Positions 1 to 11,299 of a stretch of 64,000 nt of DNA are shown in pieces. Under the pieces are notes generated by a model. The model saw only the letters and a program-made list of their open reading frames with translations. It was not told the DNA's origin and did no database searches. Where the stretch lies: contig NC_085139.1 of NCBI RefSeq assembly GCF_024139115.2, positions 72,707,203-72,771,202 on the forward strand. Reading direction: 5' to 3'. The translations under genes and the position numbers were made by a program. This DNA comes from Armigeres subalbatus (lineage: Eukaryota > Arthropoda > Insecta > Diptera > Culicidae). Numbering within the stretch: the first letter of the stretch is position 1; each line of letters starts with the position of its first letter.

Positions 1-800
1 GGCCGTATTATGGCAATGAAGGATGTGATCCCTTCTTTAAAGGTAGGTGCTTGCCCGGATTAAGGTCATGGTGGATGCGATCCCTTCTTTAAAAGTAGGC
101 GGTTGCCTGGATTATGACAATGGTGGATGTGATTCCTTCTTCAAAAGAAGGCGCTTGCACGGATTTAGGCAATGGTGGATGTGAGCCCTTCTTTGAAAGT
201 AGGCGCTTGCCCAGATTATGAAAATGGTGGATGTGATTCCTTCTTTGAAAGAAGGCGCCTTCCCGGATTGAGGCAATGGTGGATGTGATCCCTTCTTTAA
301 AAATAGGCGCTTGCACGGATTGTGGCAATGGAGGGTTTGATTCGTTCTTTAAAAGTAGGCGCTTGCCCGGATTGAAGCAATGATAGATGTAATCCCTTCT
401 TTAAAAGTAGGTGTGTGGCCCGAATTGTGGCAATGGTAGATGTGATCCCTTCTTTAAAAGTAGGCCCTGCCCGGATTATGGCAAATTGTGGATGTGACTC
501 CTTCTTTACAAGTAGGCGTCTACCGGGAATAAATCAATGGTAGATGTGATCTCTTCCCTGAGCAGCACAATTCAGATTGATTTGGTTGCAGTAACTCATA
601 TGTGACTTGATTGGTTTTAGTAACCCGTCTACGACAAGTGTATTGCTTGCGTTTTTAAAGTTAGGCGCTTGCCCGGTTTAAGGCAATGGTGGATTTGATC
701 CGGTCTTAAGGCACATGCCCGGATTGATGTAATCCCTAATTTAAAAGTAGGCATGTGGCCGGAAGAAGTTAATGATGGATGTGATCCCTCCCTCGGAAGC
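1..800. repeat. 52-bp tandem repeat array, decaying rightwards
   Basis: The word GGATGTGATCCCTTCTTTAA recurs with small changes at 21, 73, 125, 177 and 229, exactly 52 bp apart. Each unit continues with a GTAGGCGCTTGCCCGGATT-like segment and a GGCAATGGT-like segment. About ten recognisable units reach roughly 560. Beyond that, single decayed pieces appear near 650 and 690-800. The array probably extends left of the window. Short open frames across it follow the repeat and are not genes. Confidence 0.9.
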
Positions 801-935
801 AATTCTGCCATTTTGTTATTTCATTCTTCCGCTATGGCTATCATCAGTCTAAATTTATCAGAAAACAACCTCGACCTGCTTTATCTACGCTAAACATTAC
901 ATGAAATATCCCTTTCGCTTTCACAGTTCAAAATT

Positions 936-1014
936 ATGCCAAATGTCCGTTATGCCAAATGACCATTATGCCAAATGACCTTATGCCAAATGACTTTATG
1001 CCAAATGACCCAGA
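936..1014. repeat. Short minisatellite, TATGCCAAATGACC type
   Basis: Five near-identical copies of a 14-16 bp word (TTATGCCAAATGACC and variants) run head to tail and end where the homopurine tract starts. The word resembles the TTCGGCCTAATGACC motif on the far side of that tract and the TTCGGCCAAATGACC words near 24.3 and 27.0 kb. The tract therefore seems to lie inside one larger minisatellite-bearing element. Confidence 0.8.
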
Positions 1015-1545
1015 CCGGAAAGAAGGGAGAAAGAAGGACGAAAGAAGGAAAAAAGAAGGAAAAAAGGAGGAAGAAAAAAGGAAGAAAGAAGGAAAAAAGG
1101 AGGAAGACACAAGGAAGAAAGAAGGAAGAAAGAGGGAAGAAAGAAGGAAGAAAGAAAGAATAAAGAGGGAAGAAAGAGGGAAGAAAGAAGGAAGTAAGAA
1201 AGAAGAGAGAAGGAAGGAAGAAGGAAGAAAGAAGCATGAAAGAAAGAAGGAAGAAGGAAGAAACAAAGAAAGAAAGAAAGAAGGAAGCAAGGAGGAAGAA
1301 AGGAAAAACAAAGAGGGAAGAAAGAAGGAAGAAAAAAGGAGGAAAGAAGGAAGAAAGAAAGAAGAAAGAAGGGAGAAAACAGCATGAAAGAGAAAGAAAG
1401 AAAGAAGGAAGAAAGAATGATAAAGAAGGAAGAAAAAAGAGAGGATGAAGAAATAAGGAAACAAGCAATAAGATAGAAGGAAGTGGGATGAAGAAAGTAA
1501 AATTATCGAAGAAGGAAGAAAGAAGAATGGAGGAGGAAAAAGGAA
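1015..1545. repeat. Homopurine (GAAGGAAGAAA)n tract
   Basis: More than 500 bp are almost pure purine on the + strand, made of GAAGGAAGAAAGAAGGAAGAAA-like words with few pyrimidine interruptions. Such homopurine tracts can form triplex DNA. The open frames here are Lys/Glu/Arg-rich on + and Ser/Phe/Leu-rich on -, as expected from translating the simple repeat, and should not be called genes. Confidence 0.95.
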
Positions 1546-1557
1546 GAAATGACTTCT

Positions 1558-1680
1558 CACTTCTCATTCGGCCTAATGTCTTTTCGGCCTAAAGTCCATT
1601 CGGCCTAATGACCATTCGACCTAATGGCCATTCGGCCTCATGGCCTTCGGCCTCATGGCCTTCGGCCTAATGGCCTGACG
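1558..1680. repeat. Short minisatellite, TTCGGCCTAATGGCC type
   Basis: About eight copies of a 14-17 bp word (CATTCGGCCTAATGACC and variants) follow the purine tract directly. The orientation matches the minisatellite before the tract, so the two are direct rather than inverted flanks. Confidence 0.8.
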
Positions 1681-2930
1681 CCATATGAAACACGTTTGAT
1701 CACGCATTGATTGATCGATTGATTCAATTTCCGACTCAACAAAACAGAACTAACCACCAGGATCTCGCGAAAGTTCTGCGTCCGATATGAAACACGTTTG
1801 ATCGCACACTCATATTGGGTATTCGAATTGAATAAACTAATAAATTAAAAATTGATAAGCTAAGTAAAATTTTGAAAATAAGTAAACCGATAATATTATT
1901 GACGTAGGACCATTCGTGGTCGTATATTTGTAACTTTTTCAAGTGAAGTATGTGGACCGTTTTCTTAAATTGAACAATTTACTACTTTTCTCACGCCAGT
2001 AAAAATATCCATAGTTCACTGGGCCAGAGCTAGCTGTAAACAACTGAATTATAGAGAAAGGCTGAACTTACAGTCATTGAAAAATGCAAGCGGCAAGTTC
2101 TCCTTTCTTTGTACGAATCCTGCATCATAATAATAATTCGTAAACCGTATGAGCTCATGTAACGCACCTTCCGAAATCGAATCGCATAATATGATGTATA
2201 ATCACTTTGCGGCCTTTGCAGAATCCTAACGAGAAAAGTTCAAACTTCAAATATTTGACGAACTTAGGTTTGCCAATTCATATATGCAAAGCCTCCACCG
2301 AGAAACACAAACATCAACAGAAATATACATAGCTTTTTGAAACTTTTTGACTTGCTGTGGTGTGGCTTGTCAACCTTAGGCATTGAGAGCGTCAACCAAC
2401 CAACAAAACACACGTTAGCCTATACTTCCTAGCCTGACTCCCGCAAGCGGTATGACGCAAATATTTGTTCAGGATTTTTTCTGCACACACAAGTCCCAAA
2501 ACCGGTAGTTTGCTGTTGCTGTTGTGGTCCCTTCCATAACTTTGCAACACTCATCAACATCATCGTCGTCGTCGTCATCATCGGCGTCATGTACAGCTGG
2601 TTTCGGTCTCGTTATTACCGTGTCAAAATGCAATCGAGAGACCCTCATTTGCATCGAAGTGCTCTCGCTGACTTGGGTTGTGGGGGTACCGTGCCCGCAC
2701 ATACAGACACGCACACATACCTACCGGTGTGTTTAATGAAAACATGACCGAGATTTGAAATAATTTTCCCTTCTGCCTACTTGGGAGAGGCTGAAGGTGC
2801 CCGGTGGAACTTCGGTGTACAATCAACAGCGACGAATACAAGAAAAGTTCATTAGGGGGATAAGAAATAAAGCAAGATTTTTGGCTTTGAACTTAAATAA
2901 AAGAAAAAGTATGGATGTTGTGCGTGTACA
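1681..2930. other. No gene recognised; small microsatellite
   Basis: Nothing coding is recognised. The word ATATGAAACACGTTTGATC occurs twice, near 1683 and 1786. An ATC/GTC trinucleotide run lies at about 2548-2588 and accounts for the poly-Asp and poly-Ser open frames on the two strands. Confidence 0.6.
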
Positions 2931-2934
2931 TTCG

Positions 2935-3665
2935 GGAAATTAGTAAATCTTGGCAAATCTTATGATCTTGGTTAATTCTGGTTGAATCAAAGTAATTTCT
3001 CATTGTAGATTTTTGCAAATTCTGTAAATCTTTAAATTTTGTAGATTTGGTAAATTTCGTAAATTTTCTGCATTTTGTAAATTTAGTAATTTTTATATAA
3101 TTCCGTTATTTTAGAAACTTTTATTTTGAAAACTTTGTAAAATTTGTATGTTTTGTTTTGTAGATTTTGCATATTATGCAAATTTAGTTAGGGTGAATGG
3201 CAGGGTTTTGGCAGGTTTTGTTCTAGTATTGTCAGGGGGTTTTTTAATACTGATTATGCTCATTCTTTGCATATCAAAGAACATTGTGGCCAAATTTCAT
3301 AAAATTCGGTCGACAAAAACCCCCTGCCAATAATAGAACAAAACCTGCCCAAGGCGTCTTTTCCCCTATTTTTTTAAATTTTTTACATTTCGTAAATTTT
3401 GTAAGCTTAGTAATTTTTTATTTTTTTTTCAAATTTTGTAATTTTTTCATAAACTTTTGTAAATTTTGCAAATTTGGTCAATTTTTTTTATATTTTGCAA
3501 ATTTTGTTAATTTTTTCAATTTTGTAAAGTTTGTTTATACTGGAATTTTGAAAAAGTTGTAAATTTCGTGAATTTTGTACATTGTTGCAAATTCAATAAA
3601 ATTTGTATTTTTTTTTTAAATTTCGTAAATTTTTAGCACTTTGTATATTTTGTAAATGTTGTAGA
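2935..3665. repeat. AT-rich degenerate repeat, AAATTTTGTAAATTT type
   Basis: Variants of TTTTGTAAATTT and GCAAATTT recur every 10-16 bp across about 700 bp, strongly T-rich on the + strand. The block is interrupted at 3210-3350 by a hairpin element. The local open frames are low-complexity. Confidence 0.75.
3210..3350. mobile_element. Small hairpin MITE-like element
   Basis: Two 36-bp arms at 3210-3245 and 3315-3350 are inverted complements with about three mismatches. The left arm begins GGCAGGTTTTGTTCTAGTAT. The core is about 70 bp. No target duplication can be read because the flanks are repetitive. The structure fits a miniature inverted-repeat element inserted in the AT-rich repeat. Confidence 0.7.
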
Positions 3666-5885
3666 CTCAACGTTTTAATGGCACTAGTTGGAAAGGTTCG
3701 CGACAAAAATTAGCACATCCGAAAAACCAACAGCCTCAGCCTCCTCCAGGTTGCTGAACCTGGCCCTTGAAAGCATTTCGGAATTAACATTCACCTTGCC
3801 GGCTATTGTCGCATCCATCAGATCTAAGGCAAGTTGAAAGCTATGTGACCGAGGGTAACATTCATCGTCATTATCATAACGTTCCCATCCAAATGGTTTA
3901 GTCTCTTACACACCGCACCGGTCGGTAGCCATAATTTGCCATGCAAAACGGCATACAAACATACAACATTCTGGGGCACTCGGCGCGGCTTCATTGTCGT
4001 GCGTGCTCGCTTCGCACACGTCCGCTGAATATTGCCACCTCGGGGCTGAGTATTTAATGCCTAGTGATGCCAGACTTTCTATGTGTCTGACAATCTTTCC
4101 GAAATTAGATGACAGTTTATCAGAAAGCAACTTTTTTTTCTCAAGTTTCCCTGTATTTTAAGACCAAGTAAGCCTCAGATATGTTCGGCCTCACAGCATC
4201 TCTGACAGCACTGTTTTTTGCGCTCGCCCTGAAGCCCATTTCGGAGCTTTTCTCGCTGTGCGTGTCTTGCTTTATATGACCAACGCCGTTTCGTCGCCGA
4301 AATGTCTCAAGTTTCGATGGTGACGAAGATGATTAACCATTTCTCTCCGAGCAAGACACATCGCACATTCTGCGGATCAAACAACCTCACCACCAGCATC
4401 AGGCTCGTCAAAACGCAGAATAACGGTAAACAGAACAGGTGGGTATCATCATCACAATGATGATCATTTTCCTAAAAGCCAGACCGGGCGACCGGTTTGG
4501 CTTGGAATTGGGGCCCACAGAAACAAGTCGATTAACTTCTGTAGAAATGTTTGCAAATGTTTTGCGCGAGGGGCATCTGTTAGTGCCGTCCATGACGGCA
4601 TCCATTCCTGAGGATCCGAATATCGTGTAGACTTTCAAATTTTTGCATTACGTAATTTGTTCTCAGTCGGATGATGTTTTGTCAAGAAAGGTGATGATTT
4701 TTAAGGAATTCAATATCAAGAGTGGTATTTTCCCTGTTTAAAAATTGAAAATCCATATCGCAAATTAAACATTTACTAAATGATGTTTCTTCATACGTTC
4801 TTCGAATGATGATAATCATAAACCTAATGCTATTTTATTTGTAGATGCTCCTACAATTCCGCAGTTGATTTAATATGTCCCATAAAAGTATTTCATATCC
4901 ATATGAAATTGTAAATTTTCAGTAGTAAATTACGTGGCTGTCCGTGGCGTTTCGTTATAGTAGACCTTTATGGCCTTTCACAATAATCGCTCAAGCAGAC
5001 CATTTCAATTAATCGATCCTCAAATACACAGTTCGATTCATCATCGTCATCGGTGTACTGTCCTACGGCTACGACCACAGTTTTCCATGTGGCTTGAAAG
5101 GAAGCGTCAGGATAGATGAAAAAAAAACAACACACTCTATTTGGGTGGCTCCTGTTGCTTTTTGACTTTCTGACATATTGGCTGTTGCTGTTGGAAAAAT
5201 ACTTCAACACCAAGTGCCTCCCACTGTTGTCGCCTTTTGTTGTTTGCGCACGGCGTCAAAATCAAAGACTTTGATACAGTTTTTGGATAGTTTTGAAGAA
5301 TGACCAAGGATTTCTTAATTTAATTTTCTATTACGCTGAAGTCGGTTTTTACGCTGGGGATTCGTTCCGCGTAATCAAATTTGCGTATAGATTGATGTAT
5401 CCACGTTAACAATAAGAGATGTTTATTCTCAGAGCTTTTGTACAAGTTTTAATGTTTTACTTCCACTAAATAAAAAAAGAAATACAATAATTTTATGATT
5501 CAATAGCTCTGTCAGCAGGCTATAACAGATGTACCTTCTGGCGATTCCTACTCCCGACAAATCCTTTTGTAATGAAATCAACCTTTTTTGTGCATCAAAG
5601 AGCCCCTGAAAACTATTAGCCCCGACTTAATCCGGCCCTGTGTCAGCTCATGGGCAAAAAAGACTATATATTAGTTTTTGTGAATCCCTTACCGCGTTTC
5701 TTGAACTTTTTCTAAAATGCCTCTCCAACTCACTAGATTTGAATCTAACTTATCATTCAGTATGATCTATCTTAAAAATTAAGGGCCAGCCGAGCACCGA
5801 ATATATCACTGCAACATTTGAAATCATGTTTCAATCATCTGTTAAATCTAAAAAGTATGTGTATAAAAATATGCGACCATCGTGA
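3666..5885. other. No gene recognised
   Basis: This is mixed-composition sequence without tandem structure that I can see. The part at about 3930-4340 is more GC-rich and looks single-copy. Open frames up to 81 codons resemble nothing I know, and no splice structure can be argued for them. Confidence 0.5.
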
Positions 5886-6055
5886 TAAGATCCTTAAAGT
5901 ACGTCACGCACAAAATGGCGATTTTCACCACACCCCACCTATCCCTTCTTTGTCACGCTATTTGTAACAAACCTCCAACATTTTCGTATGGATCTTCACG
6001 CTGCTCTGAATTACCCTTCTCCCTAGAGCCGTGGCGTACTTTGTAGATGACCCCC
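5886..6055. mobile_element. MITE with AAAGTACGTCACGC termini, copy 1
   Basis: The left end AAAGTACGTCACGC and the right end GTGGCGTACTTTGTAGATGA are inverted complements with mismatches. The same termini occur at 8693-8806, so this is a family with two copies in the window. It is about 170 bp and non-coding. Boundaries are approximate because the duplication at the target is unclear. Confidence 0.65.
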
Positions 6056-7298
6056 AAATCAAGTTATGGCGATAATTTAGAAAGGAACAAATGAAGCTTA
6101 TTTAATGGAATCCTTTTGAAATAACATGCAATGCACGTTAGTTTCTTAATTCTTGAAAAAAAAATTTCTTAAGCCTATTTTGTTGTACGGATAATTTGCA
6201 GACACCCTGTAGGTTATTCGAACTGCGTTAAATGGTAACTTGACCAACAGTGAAAGTGTTTTTATAAATACTAATAAATCGGCACGCACTATTCTAAGAC
6301 CGGCACGCACTATTCTAGGATTTAATGATTTGATTGAATTGAAAAAAAATCTACCAAATTTTCAAAAAAAGATCATTTGCAGCAACCCGCTGACGAACAT
6401 AATCGGTAGAGACCCGCAAAATGGGGAAATGGCTGCCGCAATGGCCGTGCTAGCCCTCACCTAACGTTTTTGCTTTCACAGATGTAAAGATATAGGCGAT
6501 TAGCCCATCTAAAAGATGTAAAAACATCTAACTTTTTGCATGGAGCTTCACAAAATTCTTTGTTTTTTAAAGGTATCAATGATTTTAATTCGATGCCTAC
6601 ACATACCAAACGTGCAACGACATTATCACAATTCGAGAGACTTTGTGTTTCACACGTAAAAGCTGTATTTTAAGCAGTTAGTCGACTTTTTAAAAATCAA
6701 TAATTATTGTATCTTGACGAAGTTTTTCTTGTGTAGTCTACAAAAGTTTGAGTCTCGCGCGTGTAAAGCAGATATGAATGATTTTTAAATTTATGTACAG
6801 ACTTGCGTTTTTTCAGCTGTTTCAATGATTCTGCGGATTAGTAATAGGCTATCTTGTAGAGTTTGGTTTCCGCGGTTGATACCGAAACTTTTGATATCGA
6901 CGGAGCGGTAACACAAGTTTTGATTTTGTTGACAACGACATAGTTTATTAGATTATTATTGATGCTTTCGAGTGGCTAACGTTACTTGTAATAACATGAA
7001 ACGCGATTCTTGGTGGAACTTTTGAAATCTGTGCGAGAGGTATCACAAGTTTTGCATTTTTAATGCACTCGAAGCATCACTACTGATACTTATGAGAATC
7101 TGTAGATGAAATAAACAGTTTTTTTACATTTAATATTTTTGCTGGATAGTAATGGAAAGTTAAGAAATTTATATCTGTGATGGTAATCAGATCGTTTTTG
7201 TTTTGTTTTGAAAATCTGATTAAATTGTTGAAAAATTAAATTCAATTAATTATCTTAAAAATAAATCGTCTAGTTCAAACCTTTTTAGAGGTATGTGG
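6056..7298. other. No gene recognised; short direct duplication
   Basis: AT-rich sequence. The words CGGCACGCACTATTCTAAGA and CGGCACGCACTATTCTAGGA lie in tandem at about 6281-6321, a simple 21-bp duplication. No coding similarity is recognised. Confidence 0.5.
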
Positions 7299-7303
7299 CG
7301 GGA

Positions 7304-7331
7304 CCATCATCATCATCATCATCATCATCAA
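7304..7331. repeat. (CAT)n microsatellite
   Basis: Nine uninterrupted CAT triplets. They explain the Met-rich stretch seen on the reverse strand. Confidence 0.95.
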
Positions 7332-8387
7332 AAACAATTTTTTCGTGCATGCTGCAAGTAGGCAAAGGTGAAAAACAGCTTTTCGCTTTGGCTGAGGTTT
7401 GCTTTTGGAGTTGTAAGCGCTACTTAGTTTTGAAATTGGATTCGAATGTGATTCAATACTTGACAAGAATTTAAAAAAAAGTTCAATGATTTTTATACAT
7501 ATTTGAAAAAGAAAATTTGTTCTGTATTTTATGATCTAAGTAATCTCCTTTTTTATAAATAATGTAGGTTGCTCAAAATTCAAATAAGGTACATAAGAGA
7601 TTTCGGAAATTGATTTTTGGTCCTCCTTTTTCAACAAAATGTCCTCCTTTTTGTCGAGAATGTGGTAAAATGTCGTCCTTTGTGAGAAACGCATATGGTC
7701 ACCCTATGTACAAGTAGCTTCCAGTTCACTATCAATCTGTCTTCGATCAACGGTTTTTGCAATCCTTTATTCAGGGAAATAAACATGCTGAAGAACTTCG
7801 ACTTCCCATACAGTTTAATTGGATTGATTCTGAATAGCACGACTCTCAGCCAAACAACCCAGTCGTTGGACTACTTACATGCAACACATATCTGCAGAAG
7901 TTTGCTGGATACAATGGAAGTGTATGTTCGACGAAGCAAACGTAAGTAGACCATGCTGAACGAAAACAGAGATTTTCTCTGTTTTCCGAGTAATACCTTT
8001 AAAAAATATGGAAAAGTTGATAGCTGACGCGTTCAGAACAGGGAATAGCAAGTTTTCCTCCATTTCCATATTTCAAAAAACGACATTGACAATCTCACAT
8101 AAGAATCAAATCACATATTATCAACACTTTTATGTTTCGTCGCCTCTTTAAAATCTTCAAGATCAGATCAATACCACGATAAAATTATATTGGGGATGGA
8201 TTTAATTTTACAATTTCGTAGTTCAAGGTATCTAAAGTAATCTAACTTTGTCATTTCACTCTCTCGTTCCAGGCAAGTAAACATTTGACGAACATCGCAC
8301 AACACTGTAGGGGAGAATTGGGTAAGCTCGGCTCCTTAAGCATTTGGTTCATTAAAACCCTGTGAGAAGCACAAATTTATGTAATCT
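7332..8387. other. No gene; possible hAT-type terminus near 7620-7704
   Basis: At about 7620-7704 the word GTCCTCCTTTTT occurs twice with a further relative, followed by ATATGGTCACCCTA. In reverse complement this reads TAGGGTGACCATAT followed by repeated AAAGGAGGACA words, the pattern of one end of many animal hAT-type elements. The other end is not found. The rest shows nothing recognisable. Confidence 0.35.
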
Positions 8388-8401
8388 ACATGCACAACCT
8401 T

Positions 8402-8677
8402 AGCCCTCCTTAGCCTAGAGGTAGGACGCGCGGCTACAAAGCAAGACCATGCTGAGGGTAGTTGGGTTCGATTCCCGGTGTCTAGGCAATTCTCGGTTTG
8501 GAAATTGTCTCGATTTCCCTGGGCATGTTAGCCTCATGATATACGAATGCAAAAATGGTACCATAGCTTGGAAATCTCACAGTTAATAACTGCGGAAGTG
8601 CTGAATGAACACTTAGCTGCGAGGCGGAAATGTCCCAGTGTGGGGATGTAATGCTAATAAGAAGAAGAAGAAGAAAA
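8402..8677 (+). mobile_element. tRNA-derived SINE, Feilai-like, copy 1
   Basis: The element starts with a tRNA-like head. An A-box-like TAGCCTAGAGGTAGGACGCG lies at about 8409, and a B box GGTTCGATTCCC lies at about 8465. A conserved body follows, ending in an AAGAAGAAG tail. It is flanked by 14-bp target duplications, ACATGCACAACCTT (8388-8401) and ACATGAACAACCTT (8678-8691), with one mismatch. A second copy with the same head and body lies at 54241. Feilai is the well-known tRNA-related SINE of Aedes aegypti; the family name is from memory of its features, not from a search. Pol III transcription would start at the left end. Confidence 0.85.
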
Positions 8678-8692
8678 ACATGAACAACCTTT

Positions 8693-8806
8693 GGGGCCAT
8701 CCACAAAGTACGTCACGCTCTCAAGGAGTAGGGTGTGGTCTCCGAGCAGCGGGTTTCATACAAAAAGTGTGACCAAGGGGAGACGGAGTACTTTGTGGAT
8801 CTTCCC
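8693..8806. mobile_element. MITE with AAAGTACGTCACGC termini, copy 2
   Basis: The left end GGGGCCATCCACAAAGTACG and the right end GAGTACTTTGTGGATC are inverted complements. It is 114 bp, a shorter relative of 5886-6055, and starts two bases after the right target duplication of the SINE. Confidence 0.65.
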
Positions 8807-8838
8807 TTTTATAGGTCATTTTTAATCTCCATGCGTTA

Positions 8839-9090
8839 TCTTCTTCTTCTTCTATATACATACAAATGAATTTCTGTCTGTCTGAACCTTATAGACTTGG
8901 AACTACTGAACCGATCGGCGTGAAAATTTGTATGCAGAGGATTTTGGGGACGGGAAAGGTTCGAGACCCCTCCCCCTTTGGAAAGGGGGGTTCCCATACG
9001 AATGAAACATCAATTTCACCATAACTCGATAATTAATAAGAGAATAAATCAATTTTGACGAAACGAAGTTCTCTTCGTCGGGTCTGCTAA
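8839..9090 (+). mobile_element. Non-autonomous Helitron-like element
   Basis: It starts with TC after an A (8838) and includes TCTATATACATACAAATGAA. It ends with CTAA followed by a T. A short hairpin, CGAAGTTCTCTTCG, lies just before the terminal GGGTCTGCTAA. TC at the start, a hairpin near the end, CTRR at the end and insertion between A and T are the hallmarks of Helitrons. No Rep/helicase is present, so it is non-autonomous at 252 bp. Confidence 0.7.
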
Positions 9091-9309
9091 TAAACAATAA
9101 AGTTTGATAGTTCTAACATACATATGAAAAAAAAAATATTTTGAAAATAGATGTCTTTAAGAAAAGAGCGGGTAAGTCTAGAGTTTTGTTTTGTTGCATG
9201 AATTTTTCATAGATTTTAAAGTAAATGTTAGAAAATAATCTTAAAATTGTGAAGATTTGATCAATTCTGTAGAAAATTGATCAGTACATAGGCTTTCCAG
9301 GTTCTGGTT

Positions 9310-9624
9310 ATACAAAGTGGCTGCTTAACTTACCGCACTCCATATTGGGGGTAGCAAGGACTACGTCCTAGGACTTTACGACCCCTCCCCACGGCCTCTG
9401 CGAGTTAGACGGCCTGCCTAGGACGTGGTGGGGCTTGGCAGTGGGCTCTTTTAAACCTCTACAAAAAGCTGCATGTGTCCGCAAGCAGGCCCTATCAAAG
9501 CGACCGTGTGCCGCTCAAAGCGCACAGGAGTCCAGGAAGAGCCATGGAATCATGGGATCATTAAAGGCGACTACTTCAGTAGGATTCGACGGTAGCGGCA
9601 AGGGGGACCCAATTAAAATGAGTA
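9310..9624 (+). mobile_element. R1-like non-LTR element, 5' fragment (left of insertion)
   Basis: A GC-richer stretch (GGGTAGCAAGGACTACGTCC onward) has the composition of the R1-like sequence that resumes at 11300. It is cut off sharply at a TA by the inverted-repeat element at 9625. I read it as the 5' untranslated or early ORF1 part of the same decayed copy. The assignment rests on continuity and composition, not on a protein match. Confidence 0.45.
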
Positions 9625-11297
9625 CCCAGCCAACAAATTGGTTCACATAACTAACTTTCAGTTCTGTTTAATGCACTCTTATACGATGCAATTTGATTGT
9701 ATAAAATGCATAGATTCCTTCTATGTGAACAAAAGTGGAGGCCATATACGTACAAATCAGTGTTTTGGCATAACAAGATATACGACGTATTCCGATTTCA
9801 ATTTAATCAATATACAATCATGCTGGTTTTTATCAGAGATCGCATATGTTCAGTTATAAAGTTGCATAATTAGACTGTTACAACTTTAAATCTAGAATAG
9901 TAAAAAACAGTTCAAACATATCATAATTTACATTACACATTATATTATCATAAAAAAAACATACGTGTTATTGTATTTGCAACAAAAATATTTCTTAGGT
10001 AGAAACATAATCATTATGTGACATGCTGTTAGTTAATTATTAGTTAATGTATATATTTAAGTTATAAATTTAGCCTCCAGCTTCCAGTTTCGATCCTTTG
10101 ACCTTCTAGTTCATAGTCCAGAAGCTACCTGGTTCCTCCATGTGTACGCAGTTGTTAAGCAATCATTTATACCTAATGATAATATTGCATCTGCGAATAC
10201 AATCTGGAAAAGACATTCCATTACATCTTATACAACATTGTCGACAATGATTGCATTAACCAGTATATGCGATTTAATTGAACACATAAATAATTTAATA
10301 TTGACGTGTATAATATCATCATGATATTATCATCTCTAAGAGGAGAAATACAACGTTGTCAATATAACAAAATTGCCCTCAAAGTTTGTTTTCCCTAAAA
10401 TCGTGTTTATTGTATTTCTAAATAGTTCTATAGATCCCAGTGATGTTGTGAATTGATTGTTAAGAAAAACAAAATATGGAATAAAACGACTAATAGTACA
10501 TACTCTCTTTTTCTGGTTGCTAATTTTTAGAATTGAATTTCATGTTTCCAATAAGTACTAAATAATGGAATTTTTGCAAATCTGTTTCTACCCATTTAGT
10601 GAGTACTTAAAAAACAACACCAGGCTGTTTACTATGTCTAATGACAAATAACAGTAAGTATTCTATTAGTAATCAACCTTTGAAGGTTTAGTTATACATA
10701 GCTAGTACAGATGTACGGAAAAACACAGTTCATGAAGAATGGGTGCGAAAAGGTTCCCTTAGAATTCTGACCAATAGTACAAAAATAACTGGATGATCAT
10801 TTTCATGTAGTTCTATTTCACAGACATTGACTGGGTGATTACCGATTGTTTAATGTTGAGGAATGTATTTGTATAAAACAGCTACCGCTTTTGAAATTTG
10901 TCTTCTAATTGTATTTAATGATGATGATAAATGTGTTCTTTTTAATATTCTTGAAAAAGAATATTTTATTGAACATTCAAGGATCATCAGAGTTGTTGAA
11001 TGTATATTTGAAATCATTATAACAGAGGACTTTACAATCAAATCTTAACGACATTGTAACTTCAGATGCACATATATGCAATTTTTCAAATATTTGCGAT
11101 ATATGATTCCGTTTTGAGTTAAAATTTACATATTTACAACTTATGACATAGATTGTAATTAGATTGTACATTTGCATTATATGTAACCTTTCTACAATTT
11201 TTCACAACTTCTGCTGGATCTATATATGATTACGATCTGATCTGTGAATATATATAATTAAATTTGTACATTCTTATACGATTGTTGGTTTGCTGGG
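9625..11297. mobile_element. 1.67-kb TA-flanked non-autonomous DNA element
   Basis: The left terminus CCCAGCCAACAAAT (after TA at 9623-9624) and the right terminus TTGGTTTGCTGGG (before TA at 11298-11299) are imperfect inverted repeats flanked by TA on both sides. The interior is AT-rich and non-coding, with many GCAT, TATACGA and TTGCAAAT words and a short palindrome near 10310-10330. TA flanks suggest the Tc1/mariner or mTA MITE class. It splits the R1-like element, so it is the younger insertion. Confidence 0.6.
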
Positions 11298-11299
11298 TA

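Noticed and set aside
934..1567. Open frames of up to 208 codons, Lys/Glu-rich or Ser/Phe/Leu-rich
   Set aside because: Simple translations of the homopurine tract on either strand.
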